This document shows positions 1 through 8,690 of a stretch of 58,819 nt of DNA, piece after piece. The position numbers and the translations under genes were made by a program. Every line of letters begins with the position of its first letter. The first letter of the stretch is position 1. Below the pieces are notes generated by a model. The model searched no databases and had not been told where the DNA came from. It saw only the letters and a list, made by a program, of their open reading frames with translations. The stretch comes from Rhodothermales bacterium (GTDB taxonomy: Bacteria; Bacteroidota; Rhodothermia; Rhodothermales; JABDKH01), in contig JANQRN010000105.1 of assembly GCA_028284545.1 (NCBI GenBank), forward strand, positions 1-58,819. The letters are read 5' to 3'.

Positions 1-777
1 CAAGAAATGTACCCCGGCGACCCGGTCGGCCACGAGCGCGGCGGCCTCAACGATATGGTCGAGACCCTGCGCAAGCCCGAAGTTGCCAACGTATGCCACG
101 ATGAACGCATCAGGAAGACTCAACTCGCGACGGATGTCGACCTTGTGGGCCGCGATCCTGAAGTTCTCAGGCACTGTGCCGTTCGTGACCCGGACAATTG
201 TCTTGTCGGGTACGACCTCCCGAATATCATCGCAAAAACTATCCGTCACTGCCGTGATCGCGTCGGCTCTGCGGTAGAGAAAGTGCTCGAGCCGGGTGGC
301 CCACTTGATGAAGCGTGGGTTCGTCAGCTCACCCATTGCCACCGCGACCTCAGGCCATAGATCACGAACATCAAAGAGGAGTTTCGCGCGCTTGATCTTT
401 GCAATCATCCAGCCTGCCAGCCCGACGAAGAGCGGCGGCGAAGAAGCCACTACGACGTCAACCTTCTCTCTGATGTACAGGCAGCCAATTGTCGCCGTTA
501 CCACAAACGAGAGAAAGAAGCCGACGCGACTGAAGAACGACTGGCTGCGCTTCTCCATAATCGTGACATGCAAGACACGCGCGCCCTTGTAGCTGCCCTC
601 CTTCTTGAACCCACCTCTGTACTCATCCCAGATGATGCCTTGCGGATACGCGGGCTTCTCGGCAATCACGGTCACCTGATGACCCGCGTTCACGAAGCCT
701 TCGACGAGCGAGCCCAGACGGTTGGACGTACCGCCTGTTTCGGGTGGGAAGTATTGCGAAACAACAACTACGTGCAT
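1..777 (-). CDS. Glycosyltransferase family 4 (WbuB-like), 3' part missing
   Basis: The first 259 codons of a GT-B fold glycosyltransferase run off the left edge, so the C-terminal donor-binding half is not in the window. The start reads MHVVVVSQYFPPETGG, the classic N-terminal strand and Gly-rich loop of GT4 enzymes of the WbuB/colanic-acid type. A hydrophobic patch around residues 75-105 (FFLSFVVTATIGCLYI) and the KLLFDVRDLWPE segment are also typical of this group. It would add a sugar to a lipid-linked repeat unit at the cytoplasmic face. The ATG (777-775) shares one base with the TGA of the upstream epimerase gene, so the two are probably translationally coupled. Family is confident; donor and acceptor are unknown. 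Confidence 0.85.
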   Translation of the reverse strand, partial: MHVVVVSQYFPPETGGTSNRLGSLVEGFVNAGHQVTVIAEKPAYPQGIIWDEYRGGFKKEGSYKGARVLHVTIMEKRSQSFFSRVGFFLSFVVTATIGCLYIREKVDVVVASSPPLFVGLAGWMIAKIKRAKLLFDVRDLWPEVAVAMGELTNPRFIKWATRLEHFLYRRADAITAVTDSFCDDIREVVPDKTIVRVTNGTVPENFRIAAHKVDIRRELSLPDAFIVAYVGNFGLAQGLDHIVEAAALVADRVAGVHFL

Positions 778-1850
778 CACGCAGCCCTCTCAGAATGCTG
801 CCGAACAGGGATGACGGGGCCTCGATCTGCAGCAGGCATCGAGCGCGAAGACGACCTGGAGCGGCGCGGCGGCGCGGCGCGGTCCGAACGATGAAAGGCG
901 ACCGTTTCGCGCACCGCCTCTTCCATTGAAACGGCGGGCACAAAACCCAGCTGCCGCAGCTTCGCACTGCTAAAGTTCGTGGGTGTGCAGAATTTACGGA
1001 TTCGCGCACTCGTCACCGGTATATCTTTTCCGGTGAGGCTCGCAAGCAGGTCAAGTCCACCCGAGACTCCGGCGGCGAAGAACGACGGAACATGCAGTTT
1101 GGGCCGGGGCCTGGACAGCTCATCGCAGATAGTGTCTACAAGCTGCCTCGTACTCCAGACCGGCTCCTCGATGTAGTTGTAGGTGTGCACGCCCGGCTCC
1201 CATCGCCGTTGAAGAAACAGCGTCGCGTCAATCAAATTCGGGAGGTACGATACCGCCTTCGGATCAGCGCCCGCACCGACCATTACAAACCTACCCGAGC
1301 CCAGTGCTTCGATCAGTCGGTACAGGTTGTTGTTTTCCGGGTTGTTGGGACTGAAGACGGCCGAGGGCCGCACGATGTTGACACACGCATCAGGGGCAGA
1401 ATGCGCGTACTCGAAAAACGCCTTTTCGGCGGCGACTTTTGATTCTGCGTACGCCGTCTCGGGACGGTAGTCTGCTCCTTCAGGTCGGGCGAGCAGGCCG
1501 GATCCGAGTACGCCTACTGAGCTGTAAAATGTCCACTTGCGCACGCCGACGTTTCGGGCGCTGCTGATCAGGCGCTCGGTCGCGAGAAGATTGTCTCTGA
1601 AATATTCGTCACGCGAAAGGCCCCAGTCGTCCTTAGCGGCCGCAAGGTGTATAATTTCATCCACTTGCTCGAGGACATGCTCGAGCGGCTCGTCGTCAAG
1701 CAGATCGCGATGTACAAACCGCGGCGGCCCGCCCCTTCCGGCGTCCGGCTGTTGTCGATCCAGACCAATTACCGAAACGCCTGCCCGGCAGAGCCGATCG
1801 ATGAACCATTTACCGATGTATCCAGACGAGCCGGTTACAAGGACAGACAT
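777..1850 (-). CDS. NAD-dependent epimerase/dehydratase (extended SDR)
   Basis: A 357-residue extended short-chain dehydrogenase/reductase. The N-terminal VTGSSGYIG is the NAD-binding TGxxGxxG motif, and YAESK supplies the catalytic YxxxK. Enzymes of this class epimerise, dehydrate or reduce nucleotide-activated sugars in the cytoplasm. The last 40 residues are rich in Arg and Ser (PPRRSRSSSRSM) and look like a non-catalytic tail. It is followed by a coupled GT and preceded by a 162-base gap from the lipoprotein gene. The exact substrate cannot be read from the sequence. It could in principle stand in for the missing RmlD, but nothing specific supports that. Confidence 0.85.
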   Translation of the reverse strand: MSVLVTGSSGYIGKWFIDRLCRAGVSVIGLDRQQPDAGRGGPPRFVHRDLLDDEPLEHVLEQVDEIIHLAAAKDDWGLSRDEYFRDNLLATERLISSARNVGVRKWTFYSSVGVLGSGLLARPEGADYRPETAYAESKVAAEKAFFEYAHSAPDACVNIVRPSAVFSPNNPENNNLYRLIEALGSGRFVMVGAGADPKAVSYLPNLIDATLFLQRRWEPGVHTYNYIEEPVWSTRQLVDTICDELSRPRPKLHVPSFFAAGVSGGLDLLASLTGKDIPVTSARIRKFCTPTNFSSAKLRQLGFVPAVSMEEAVRETVAFHRSDRAAPPRRSRSSSRSMPAADRGPVIPVRQHSERAA

Positions 1851-2012
1851 TACGCGTAGGAGGAAGTATGCACGTCGAGAGCTCTAGTATTCGACGGTTG
1901 ATGACAAAGATTTCCGCCCAAGCGGCAAACCGCGCAGTTCTAAAGCGATTCCCGACTCAAATGAGCAGTAGCGGGAGAAAAGCAAACAATGCTCCGGCTT
2001 GCCTGGGACGCG

Positions 2013-3797
2013 CTATCGTCTAGGCGCGACGATCCAGTGTCCGAGGCCCGACATCGTGTTCGCCACCTCGAACCGCGCTCCATCAGGCACCGGCACGACC
2101 TCCTGGCCATCTGCGAATCGAAACCTGAACGGCGCGCTCGCGACAACCGATCCTTCTTGACCGGGCGTGAATCGATATATGTCCCACTCGCCAGCGGCGC
2201 GCCCACTCAGCAAGTACCGATCTCGGTCCCAGTCCACCGTGGAGGTCACCAGGACGCTGTCAGGCGAGAGCCCACCTACGAACTGGTCTATCTCGTCCAC
2301 GATCTGTGTCACCCTGAGCTCGCCCGTGCCGTCAACTGATCGATGCGTATTCCAGTACAGCCAGGTCGTGACGCCGTGCAGACCCAGATGAAACATGCCC
2401 TCCGCAAACCACTGGTAGTCTGGAGCGCCGCCCGCCGGAACCCACAGACTCTGGTCGTATTGATCCCCCGCGATCCACATCATCAGGGGCGGAGTCTCCA
2501 AACCAGGGCGCCCGACGATGGCGCCCCGCACCTTGCGTAGTGTCCGGATTAATGCTGCGTACTGACTCGAAATATTGGTCGGCGGGTTCCACTTCGACAG
2601 CGGCAACTGTGGCGGGTTGTCTTGCGCGGGCAGGTGGATCTGCATCGGCCTGTCGCCGTCCAGTTCCGTCCGACCGTATGCCTCGGGAGCCTGGTGTGTA
2701 CCAAACACCCACGTTGTTTCGGTCCCAACCTGTAGCGGCACGGTCGGCGAGTCGACAGACCATGTCGCGTGGGCGTAGTCGGGCCATGGTCCTGACACGT
2801 ACTTCTGGTAGTCAGACGCCTTGATGTTCGGATATCGAGCAGCCCACGGCTCGTAGATAATATGATTCAGGGCATCCACGATTTGACTGTGCATGTACCG
2901 TCCCCACACCCACCCCTTCGGACTGTGACCAGAATTCCAGTCCGCAATATCGGCGAGGTCAGCGTCGAAGTTCACGACGGTCGTGTCGTAACCCGCAGCC
3001 GCAGCAGCTCGATTCAACCGCCGCCGCAGGGAAGGCCAGCGCGGGTCTTGCACGACAGCTCGCCGGAAGTCGTCCAGGGTATGACCCAGGATACGCAGGT
3101 CGCGCTCGATCGTGTACAGCGTGTTGTAGTCCTCCCAATCCAGGATCAGGTAATCAATCTGGCCACCGGCTGAGAACATCTCCGAGGCGACGCGCTCCTG
3201 TTTCGCGCGCCCTTCTGCACGCCACTCGTCAAACCACGGCGCGATGTATCCGAGACTTCGCTCACTAGCGGTACCCGGACTCAGAATGAGCTCGTCCCGA
3301 AAGCCCCAGCGACTCTCGCCCGATCGCCCGTCTCCTTTGAGCCAATAGGTGTCATACGGCCGAATGCCACGAAGTCCGACCGGGTTGTCCCGCAGCGGCC
3401 GTGAATACCGACTACCACGTTGCCAAACATCAGCGGCGCGTTCGCGGTCAAGCCACAGATACGGCACAGACCAGCGTTCGTCGGGTAGTTGCTCCAGGAT
3501 GCCCGACTGAATGGAATTGACCCAACTCAGGATCGGTGTTTTGCCTACTTGGCCTGCTGGTTGGTAGTGCTCCCGCGCTCGGTTGACGCCGGACCCCTGC
3601 TGCTTGCTCGCGACGGGCGGCGCCACAATGGAGTCAGGCGCTGCCCGCGGAGGCTCAGCGGAGGAGACGGCCAGCTCTTGCTCGCCTGATCCATCCCGAC
3701 CCACTCCATCACCGGGAGCGTCGACCTCAGTACCCCGGTCGCAAGCCGCAAAGAGGAGGGCGACCAAGACCACCAACGTAAAACGTCTGTAGCTCAT
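2013..3797 (-). CDS. Putative secreted lipoprotein, glycosidase-like, function unknown
   Basis: About 594 residues. The start MSYRRFTLVVLVALLFAAC is a signal peptide ending in a lipobox-like LFAAC, and I chose it over an in-frame ATG six codons upstream (3815). After the Cys comes a low-complexity Asp/Gly/Ser-rich linker of about 60 residues, then a globular region. The globular part is rich in Trp, Tyr and Asp (YLILDWEDYNT, GWVWGRYMHSQ, WIAGDQYDQS, TTWLYWNTHRS), which recalls TIM-barrel glycoside hydrolases, but I do not recognise a named family. The short C-terminal part looks beta-rich. It lies 3' of hisF in the polysaccharide operon, so a role in trimming, binding or exporting the glycan at the cell surface is a guess from context. 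Lipoprotein call moderately sure; enzyme role speculative. Confidence 0.7.
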   Translation of the reverse strand: MSYRRFTLVVLVALLFAACDRGTEVDAPGDGVGRDGSGEQELAVSSAEPPRAAPDSIVAPPVASKQQGSGVNRAREHYQPAGQVGKTPILSWVNSIQSGILEQLPDERWSVPYLWLDRERAADVWQRGSRYSRPLRDNPVGLRGIRPYDTYWLKGDGRSGESRWGFRDELILSPGTASERSLGYIAPWFDEWRAEGRAKQERVASEMFSAGGQIDYLILDWEDYNTLYTIERDLRILGHTLDDFRRAVVQDPRWPSLRRRLNRAAAAAGYDTTVVNFDADLADIADWNSGHSPKGWVWGRYMHSQIVDALNHIIYEPWAARYPNIKASDYQKYVSGPWPDYAHATWSVDSPTVPLQVGTETTWVFGTHQAPEAYGRTELDGDRPMQIHLPAQDNPPQLPLSKWNPPTNISSQYAALIRTLRKVRGAIVGRPGLETPPLMMWIAGDQYDQSLWVPAGGAPDYQWFAEGMFHLGLHGVTTWLYWNTHRSVDGTGELRVTQIVDEIDQFVGGLSPDSVLVTSTVDWDRDRYLLSGRAAGEWDIYRFTPGQEGSVVASAPFRFRFADGQEVVPVPDGARFEVANTMSGLGHWIVAPRR

Positions 3798-3836
3798 GCC
3801 TGAAAATACCAACATGGACGCCCCGCGACAGTTGGT

Positions 3837-4613
3837 TCAAGCCGCAACAGAACCGGAAAAGAGACTGGCTTTCTCCTCGGGTTTCGGGTAGTTGATCAGA
3901 ACCGCCCGGTACTTCCCTTTGAAGACGAACAGACTACCGGCTGCGGCGCCGATCACCTTGAATTCATCTACCAGGTTCCGGACATCCTCCAGGCTACCCG
4001 CTCCCCCCAGGATAGTCAGCGGTGCGTCGATAGCTTCGCGCATGCGGCGCGCGAGCTTCAGATCGTAACCACACATCCTGCCGTCGTTGTCGACTGAGTT
4101 CACTACAACCTCGCCCACCCCGTACTCAGCGACGCGCGCCGCGATCTGAACGGGGTCCAGTTTTGTCGCGCGTTTCGCGTTATGCGTCACAACGCCATAC
4201 TTGCCGAGCATACCCTTCTTGACATCGAGAACCAGCACGACACTTTGCTTGCCGATGGTATCGGCGATCTCACGGGCGAGCGCTGGTTGCTCGATCAGCG
4301 CCGAACTCATGGCGACCTTTTCGACACCCAGACCGATGATCGTCTCGGCCTGGCTCTCGGTCTTGACTCCACCCCCGTAACAGAGCGGCATTCGACACTC
4401 CGCTGCCAGATTCTCAATCAGACGAAAGTCCGGTTCACGGTTGTGCGCCGAAGCGTCGATATCGAGCACCATCAACTCATCGACCTCCTTCTCATTGAAG
4501 ATCTTGACGGCGTTGATTGGATCGCCGACGTACTTCGGGTCCTTGAACCCAACAGTTTTTACAAGCCCACCGTTGTGGACGAGCAGGCATGGTATTATTC
4601 GAGAGCGCAGCAC
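3837..4613 (-). CDS. hisF2: HisF-like cyclase/ammonia-transfer subunit for sugar amidination (HisF2/WbuZ type)
   Basis: A 258-residue (beta/alpha)8 protein of the imidazole-glycerol-phosphate synthase HisF family: RIIPCLLVHNGGLVKTVGF at the start, VDELMVLDIDAS, YGGGVKTESQAETI and LGGAGSLEDV are its strand-end motifs. In O-antigen clusters such HisF/HisH pairs do not make histidine. They deliver ammonia to a WbpG-type partner that forms acetamidino or amide groups on sugars. The start is a GTG (4613-4611), one base after the hisH stop, because this gives a family-length protein; reading upstream adds 69 non-homologous residues. hisH, hisF and wbpG sit in one operon here, and no other histidine genes are near. 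Family near certain; sugar role by context. Confidence 0.88.
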   Translation of the reverse strand: MLRSRIIPCLLVHNGGLVKTVGFKDPKYVGDPINAVKIFNEKEVDELMVLDIDASAHNREPDFRLIENLAAECRMPLCYGGGVKTESQAETIIGLGVEKVAMSSALIEQPALAREIADTIGKQSVVLVLDVKKGMLGKYGVVTHNAKRATKLDPVQIAARVAEYGVGEVVVNSVDNDGRMCGYDLKLARRMREAIDAPLTILGGAGSLEDVRNLVDEFKVIGAAAGSLFVFKGKYRAVLINYPKPEEKASLFSGSVAA

Positions 4614-4614
4614 G

Positions 4615-5229
4615 CTAGAAACCTGCGAAGTTCTTGAAGATGGCGATGCCGTTCGAGTGACTCTTCTCCGGGTGAAACTGAAAACCGAAAATGTTATCGC
4701 GTACAATCGCCGCTGAGAATTCCTGTCCGTACGTGGCGGTTGCGAGAACGTTTTCGTCGTGGGTGCAATCGAAGCAAAACGAGTGCAGGAAGTAGAAACC
4801 CCGCTCGGGATCAACTCCACTCAGTATATCAAACGGCTGCCTGGGCGCAATGGAATTCCACCCCATGTGCGGCAGCTTGGGTTTGTGGCTCAAACCGGAC
4901 ACGTCCATTCCGCGCACGCGCCCGTCAATCCAGCCCAAGCCGGGCAACTCTCCCTCGTCGCTGGACGCTCCCATCACCTGCATCCCGACACAAACTCCCA
5001 GAACGGGCACGCGGTCTTCCAGTACGCGCCTATTCAGCGTTTCCAGCATCCCCGAATCTGATAGTCGCGACATCACGAGATCAAAGGCTCCCACACCTGG
5101 AACGATGATCTTGTCAGCGGTCTCCAGTTCATCGCTGGCCTGGGCCACCTCGCACGGGATGTTCAGGCGGCTGTAGATGTTCGTAATCGCCCTGACGTTG
5201 CCAGAGCCGTATCCGAGAATCTTGATCAT
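4615..5229 (-). CDS. hisH2: HisH-like glutamine amidotransferase subunit (HisH2 type)
   Basis: A 204-residue class I glutamine amidotransferase. The nucleophile sits in VPVLGVCVGMQVMG (Cys of GVCVG), and the His and Glu of the triad are in FQFHPEKSHSNG. The N-terminus ILGYGSGNVRAI and VPGVGAFD match HisH. It hydrolyses glutamine and channels ammonia to the adjacent HisF-like partner. Its ATG overlaps the stop of the methyltransferase gene by four bases (ATGA, 5226-5229), and its stop is one base from the GTG of hisF. The set with the N-acetyl sugar amidotransferase at 7346-8551 matches the WbpG/HisH2/HisF2 trio known from Pseudomonas aeruginosa O-antigen loci. Confidence 0.9.
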   Translation of the reverse strand: MIKILGYGSGNVRAITNIYSRLNIPCEVAQASDELETADKIIVPGVGAFDLVMSRLSDSGMLETLNRRVLEDRVPVLGVCVGMQVMGASSDEGELPGLGWIDGRVRGMDVSGLSHKPKLPHMGWNSIAPRQPFDILSGVDPERGFYFLHSFCFDCTHDENVLATATYGQEFSAAIVRDNIFGFQFHPEKSHSNGIAIFKNFAGF

Positions 5230-6095
5230 GACGCAAGCTTCGCCCGTATTCTCAGCGTTCGATAGGGTGACGTGTATGGCACGGCAAACGTCACGTTTCG
5301 ACCCATCGCCTTGCGGGCGAAGTTCTTCAGGAAGTTCACGAAGCCGTCTTTGCGCCCGCGCTCGATTGCCACGATCGAGAAGCCCGCTTCAGCCAGGTAA
5401 TCGATCATATTCTGCTCGCCGGCGAACACGAGATGATCAGGCAGGTCAAGATCGGTAGGCACCTGCTTGACACTGTCCAAGTCTCCGATGTTGCCCGTTT
5501 CTACGAACAGTTCCCCGCCCGGCACCAGCACTTGCCTGGCTTCCTGCATAAAACTGTGGAAGTCGGGAATGTGCGAGAAAACGTTGACAACCGAGAGGTA
5601 CTCAAACTTCTCGTCGATGTCTGCCAGGTAGCCGTTCGTGACGGGTAACCCGCGCGACCGGGCGTCGTCGGCCTTTGGCTTCATGGGCTCGACGCCCGCT
5701 ATGCGGCTGCCTTCCGGGGCCAACGCCATCACCGACTCGAGTATTTCACCGTATCCGGCTCCGACGTCCAGCCAGGAAATCGGAGTATCCCGCGCCCACA
5801 CGTCTGCGAAGAGAGCGCCGAAGATTCGCTGGTAGCGCTTGACCTTTTTGCCTATGCGGTAGGCCACTGCATCACGTTCGTGATCAACTTCGACGTGTAC
5901 GCCGGTCTCGACGCCGGTTGCAATCAGGTCAGCGGCGGGTCGAGGATTGACGTATATCAGCCCACAGTGCGAGCACTTGACGGCCGAGTATCCGTTCTCC
6001 ACCGTCCACGCCTCGTATTCGGTCCGCTCACATAGGGGACAAGCGATCTCCTCGACCGATGGCTCAACGGTATCCGACAGTTTTTCTGCGATCAT
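5226..6095 (-). CDS. Class I SAM-dependent methyltransferase with N-terminal zinc ribbon
   Basis: 289 residues from the ATG at 6095. An in-frame start at 6164 would overlap the upstream GT, while 6095 lies 7 bases after its stop. The N-terminus carries CPLCERTEYE followed by CSHCGLIYVNP, a four-Cys zinc-ribbon signature of sugar C-methyltransferase-like enzymes. The SAM-binding domain follows: SWLDVGAGYGEIL (motif I), then VNVFSHIPDFHSFMQEARQVL and GGELFVETGN. Such proteins methylate or otherwise modify nucleotide sugars or glycan ends. It sits between a GT and hisH in the same operon, consistent with decorating the same repeat unit. Target atom unknown. Confidence 0.82.
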   Translation of the reverse strand: MIAEKLSDTVEPSVEEIACPLCERTEYEAWTVENGYSAVKCSHCGLIYVNPRPAADLIATGVETGVHVEVDHERDAVAYRIGKKVKRYQRIFGALFADVWARDTPISWLDVGAGYGEILESVMALAPEGSRIAGVEPMKPKADDARSRGLPVTNGYLADIDEKFEYLSVVNVFSHIPDFHSFMQEARQVLVPGGELFVETGNIGDLDSVKQVPTDLDLPDHLVFAGEQNMIDYLAEAGFSIVAIERGRKDGFVNFLKNFARKAMGRNVTFAVPYTSPYRTLRIRAKLAS

Positions 6096-6102
6096 GTTGG
6101 TC

Positions 6103-7311
6103 TTAGGTAGTAGTGGGGACGACCTGCTTGCTGCGGGCTCGTTCGTCTTCGTCGTGAACAACATCGCCCGATACCAGCATCCGCAGCGCTCGGCCTAGCT
6201 CTTCGGATTCTGTCGTGTACATGTATACATCCTGCGGCAGATTGGCCATGTTGGCCGTCCACCTTGCTACGTCGTCTGGTTGTATCTCGGCTATCTGAGT
6301 AGCCACCTGTTGTACGTCCGATTCATCCACGATCATTCCGATGTCGTAGCGCTCTACGTCGACCGCATCCTGGCAGCCCGCTCGCGTGAACATCGGTTTT
6401 CCGAAGTAGCAGCTCTGGTAAAACCGGTTGGGGCGTGCCCACTTGAGATTCCAGTCGTCGTCCGCGATCGGTGGGTAGCAGGCCCAAACCATATCGACAT
6501 CGTTGTAGAGCGAGGGCAGATCCTCAGGCGACCGATACTCGCCGACGTAGGAGATGTTGGCGTGGCGCGCGACCTGTTCAGCGATGTCTGTGAGCGGTGC
6601 CATCGGAAGGCCGGCGACGACCACTTCGACGCCATCTCGATTGGAAGCTGCAAGCGACTGGAGGACCTTCCAGGACCACTCGTCGCGAATCAATCCGAAA
6701 TAGCCAATTCGCAGCGGCCGCTCTGTAATTGGTGTCCCCGTGGGGGCCGCCACCCTTGTATCTGGAACGCGCTCGACGAAATCACTCTCGAGCTTGTTCT
6801 CAATCACAAGTCCGCGTGTATTTGCTCCCAGCCACTTCCGATAGTAGACGTCGAGAAACCGGGGCGCGGTCACGACGAGGAGCCCGCAGGACTCTACCAT
6901 CCATTTGTCCAGCTTTCTCACGAGTCGGCCGACCAATCCTCCACTGACCTGCAATTCGCGGACGTCGCCGATCTCAAGCGCTACAGGCTTCCGCAGTCCA
7001 AAACCGGCGACGAGACAGATCGCTGCCATGTCGGCACCCGACGCGTAGACCAGTGCGTTGCGACGCATCGCACGCCTGATGATCGGAAGGGCCCGCAGCA
7101 TCTTGACGATGCGTTCGAGGTAGCGGCCGTGCGAAATCGTACCGATAGAAGTCACTTCGCAGTTCGGCAGGCGGCCACTGTGATAGTCGCGTTGAAACGC
7201 GACAGCCTCGACCTCGCATCCCACCGCAACCAGCATGTCGATTCGCAACGAGTCACGTGGGTGCCCCACGACCGGAAGCGCACTCAGGACCTTTATGGGT
7301 GTCGATGGCAT
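6103..7311 (-). CDS. Glycosyltransferase, GT-B fold
   Basis: 402 residues from the ATG at 7311 (MPSTPIKVLSALPVVGHPRD). The open frame extends 80 codons further upstream, but that part is low-complexity Arg/Ser sequence overlapping the 3' end of wbpG and is not credible as protein. The C-terminal half holds the GT4-like RIGYFGLIRDEW strand and the late FYQSCYFGKPMFTRAG segment that contacts donor nucleotide. No transmembrane segment is obvious, so it probably acts at the inner face of the membrane on a lipid-linked intermediate. It begins 34 bases after wbpG and ends 7 bases before the methyltransferase. Donor unknown. Confidence 0.8.
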   Translation of the reverse strand: MPSTPIKVLSALPVVGHPRDSLRIDMLVAVGCEVEAVAFQRDYHSGRLPNCEVTSIGTISHGRYLERIVKMLRALPIIRRAMRRNALVYASGADMAAICLVAGFGLRKPVALEIGDVRELQVSGGLVGRLVRKLDKWMVESCGLLVVTAPRFLDVYYRKWLGANTRGLVIENKLESDFVERVPDTRVAAPTGTPITERPLRIGYFGLIRDEWSWKVLQSLAASNRDGVEVVVAGLPMAPLTDIAEQVARHANISYVGEYRSPEDLPSLYNDVDMVWACYPPIADDDWNLKWARPNRFYQSCYFGKPMFTRAGCQDAVDVERYDIGMIVDESDVQQVATQIAEIQPDDVARWTANMANLPQDVYMYTTESEELGRALRMLVSGDVVHDEDERARSKQVVPTTT

Positions 7312-7345
7312 GGGTAGGAGGAGACTCGGGCCCGTTGCCGAAGGG

Positions 7346-8551
7346 TTACCGCATCGTCCGTTTTTCGAGGCCGAGACGCTGAAGAACCGCGGTCCCCACC
7401 TTGTAGATACCGATCTGCGACTTGTAGTCCGAATAGGACTTGTTCGGTGCGTCCCGGTACCCCTCCAACTCCTCCACCGTAATCCCCAGCTTGGTCGCGA
7501 TGTACTCGAAGTCCTGCTTGATTGTGTCGGGGTCGTATGCGGGTTTCTCAAGCGCGACGAGCGCCTCCGCGCGCGTCATCTGACCCGTCAGGATGAGACT
7601 CGAAAACTGAACGCGACGTTTGTCGATTCCAAACTTTACGGGCTGCCAGTAGGCCTCATAAAACTTCGTAAACCGGGATTCAAAGTGCTTCTGCGGATAG
7701 GTCTGCCACCCGAATTTCTCGGTCAGCAACTTCACCGCGTCCTGCTTGATGTACGGCACGTAGTTCAGCGGCTTGACGACCCTGATGCCCTTGTAGTAGC
7801 GGTAGAAGAGCTTGTGCTTCAGAATGCTGGTGAGGGGAAACGACTCCAGCTTGCGCGTTCCGTGTTGCCCGTGGATGTCCCTTAGCTGCGTCAGGTCAGT
7901 CGCGTGGTAGTGCCACTCGAGCGGGTTCTTGACGCATTCGGTCGAGTAGTTGGCCCCGGTGAGGATGTACTTGATGTTGTGTTTGAACGCGAAGTTGTAC
8001 ATCGTCGCGAAGAAAGCGTGATCCTGCGGAGTATCAATATGCGCGACACCCGACTTGAAGAACGCGAGTTGCAAGTCCCGCATTTCTTCCCAGTTGATGA
8101 CCTCGGTATACAGGTCCAGGCCCAAGGCGTCAACCAACTTCTCAATGTTGTTGACGGCCTCTTGCGAGTTCCATCCGGCGTCGACATGGAAGACGAGCGG
8201 GCGCAGACCGAGCTTCTCCTTGGCGATGTACGTCAAGTAGGAGCTGTCTACTCCTCCACTCATGCCCATGATGCAGTCGAAGTCCTTTCCTTCTCCCTCC
8301 TTCTTGATCTTGGCGACTATCGCCTCGAGATCTCGCCGACCTTTGTCATCTGTGTGCCAGTTGGGCTTGATATTCTTGTGAAACCCATTGCAATGATCGC
8401 AGACGCCGTCTTGATCGAATGTGATCATGGAATCTGTCGTATCCATCACACAATTCGAGCAAATCTGGTAGCTCTCGTCGTGCGCCGTGGGTGCGGGGGT
8501 AACGGGTTGAGACTTCGTTTCAGGCATTATCGATGTCGCAGTCGTTGTCAT
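7346..8551 (-). CDS. wbpG: N-acetyl sugar amidotransferase (WbpG/PseA family)
   Basis: 401 residues. An ATP-pyrophosphatase PP-loop, GMSGGVDSS, lies near residue 100. Two CxxC pairs in ICSNCVMD and GVCDHCNGF probably bind zinc. LVFHVDAGWNSQEAV, ILTGANYSTECV and WHYHATDL are hallmarks of the WbpG/PseA/LegG group. These enzymes adenylate an N-acetyl group or carboxyl of a nucleotide sugar and replace oxygen with ammonia supplied by HisH/HisF, giving acetamidino sugars. All three parts are present within 5 kb. Which sugar is modified (mannuronate, pseudaminate or other) is not visible: no PseB/PseC/PseI or complete ManNAc3NAcA pathway is seen in the window. Confidence 0.9.
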   Translation of the reverse strand: MTTTATSIMPETKSQPVTPAPTAHDESYQICSNCVMDTTDSMITFDQDGVCDHCNGFHKNIKPNWHTDDKGRRDLEAIVAKIKKEGEGKDFDCIMGMSGGVDSSYLTYIAKEKLGLRPLVFHVDAGWNSQEAVNNIEKLVDALGLDLYTEVINWEEMRDLQLAFFKSGVAHIDTPQDHAFFATMYNFAFKHNIKYILTGANYSTECVKNPLEWHYHATDLTQLRDIHGQHGTRKLESFPLTSILKHKLFYRYYKGIRVVKPLNYVPYIKQDAVKLLTEKFGWQTYPQKHFESRFTKFYEAYWQPVKFGIDKRRVQFSSLILTGQMTRAEALVALEKPAYDPDTIKQDFEYIATKLGITVEELEGYRDAPNKSYSDYKSQIGIYKVGTAVLQRLGLEKRTMR

Positions 8552-8690
8552 CTGTCAAACGTGCCGCTCGGAAGGGACACCTTTTCCTGTTGTGTTTTGT
8601 GCACTTACCCCAAACGTCCTGGTGGGCGGAACGGGGACTCCTGACGGCGATGCCAAAAGCATGCCCGGCCTATGCGTGAACGCGTCGCGG

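Noticed and set aside
4614-4820. Upstream in-frame extension of hisF starting at 4820
   Set aside because: The 69 added residues are Arg/Ser-rich, overlap hisH in another frame and do not resemble HisF; the GTG at 4613 gives the normal length.
3837-5229. Histidine biosynthesis genes
   Set aside because: hisH/hisF lie beside WbpG and glycosyltransferases and no other his genes are present, so a sugar-amidination role is more likely.
7312-7551. N-terminal extension of the GT gene to 7551
   Set aside because: It overlaps the end of wbpG and is low-complexity sequence; the ATG at 7311 matches the GT-B start.
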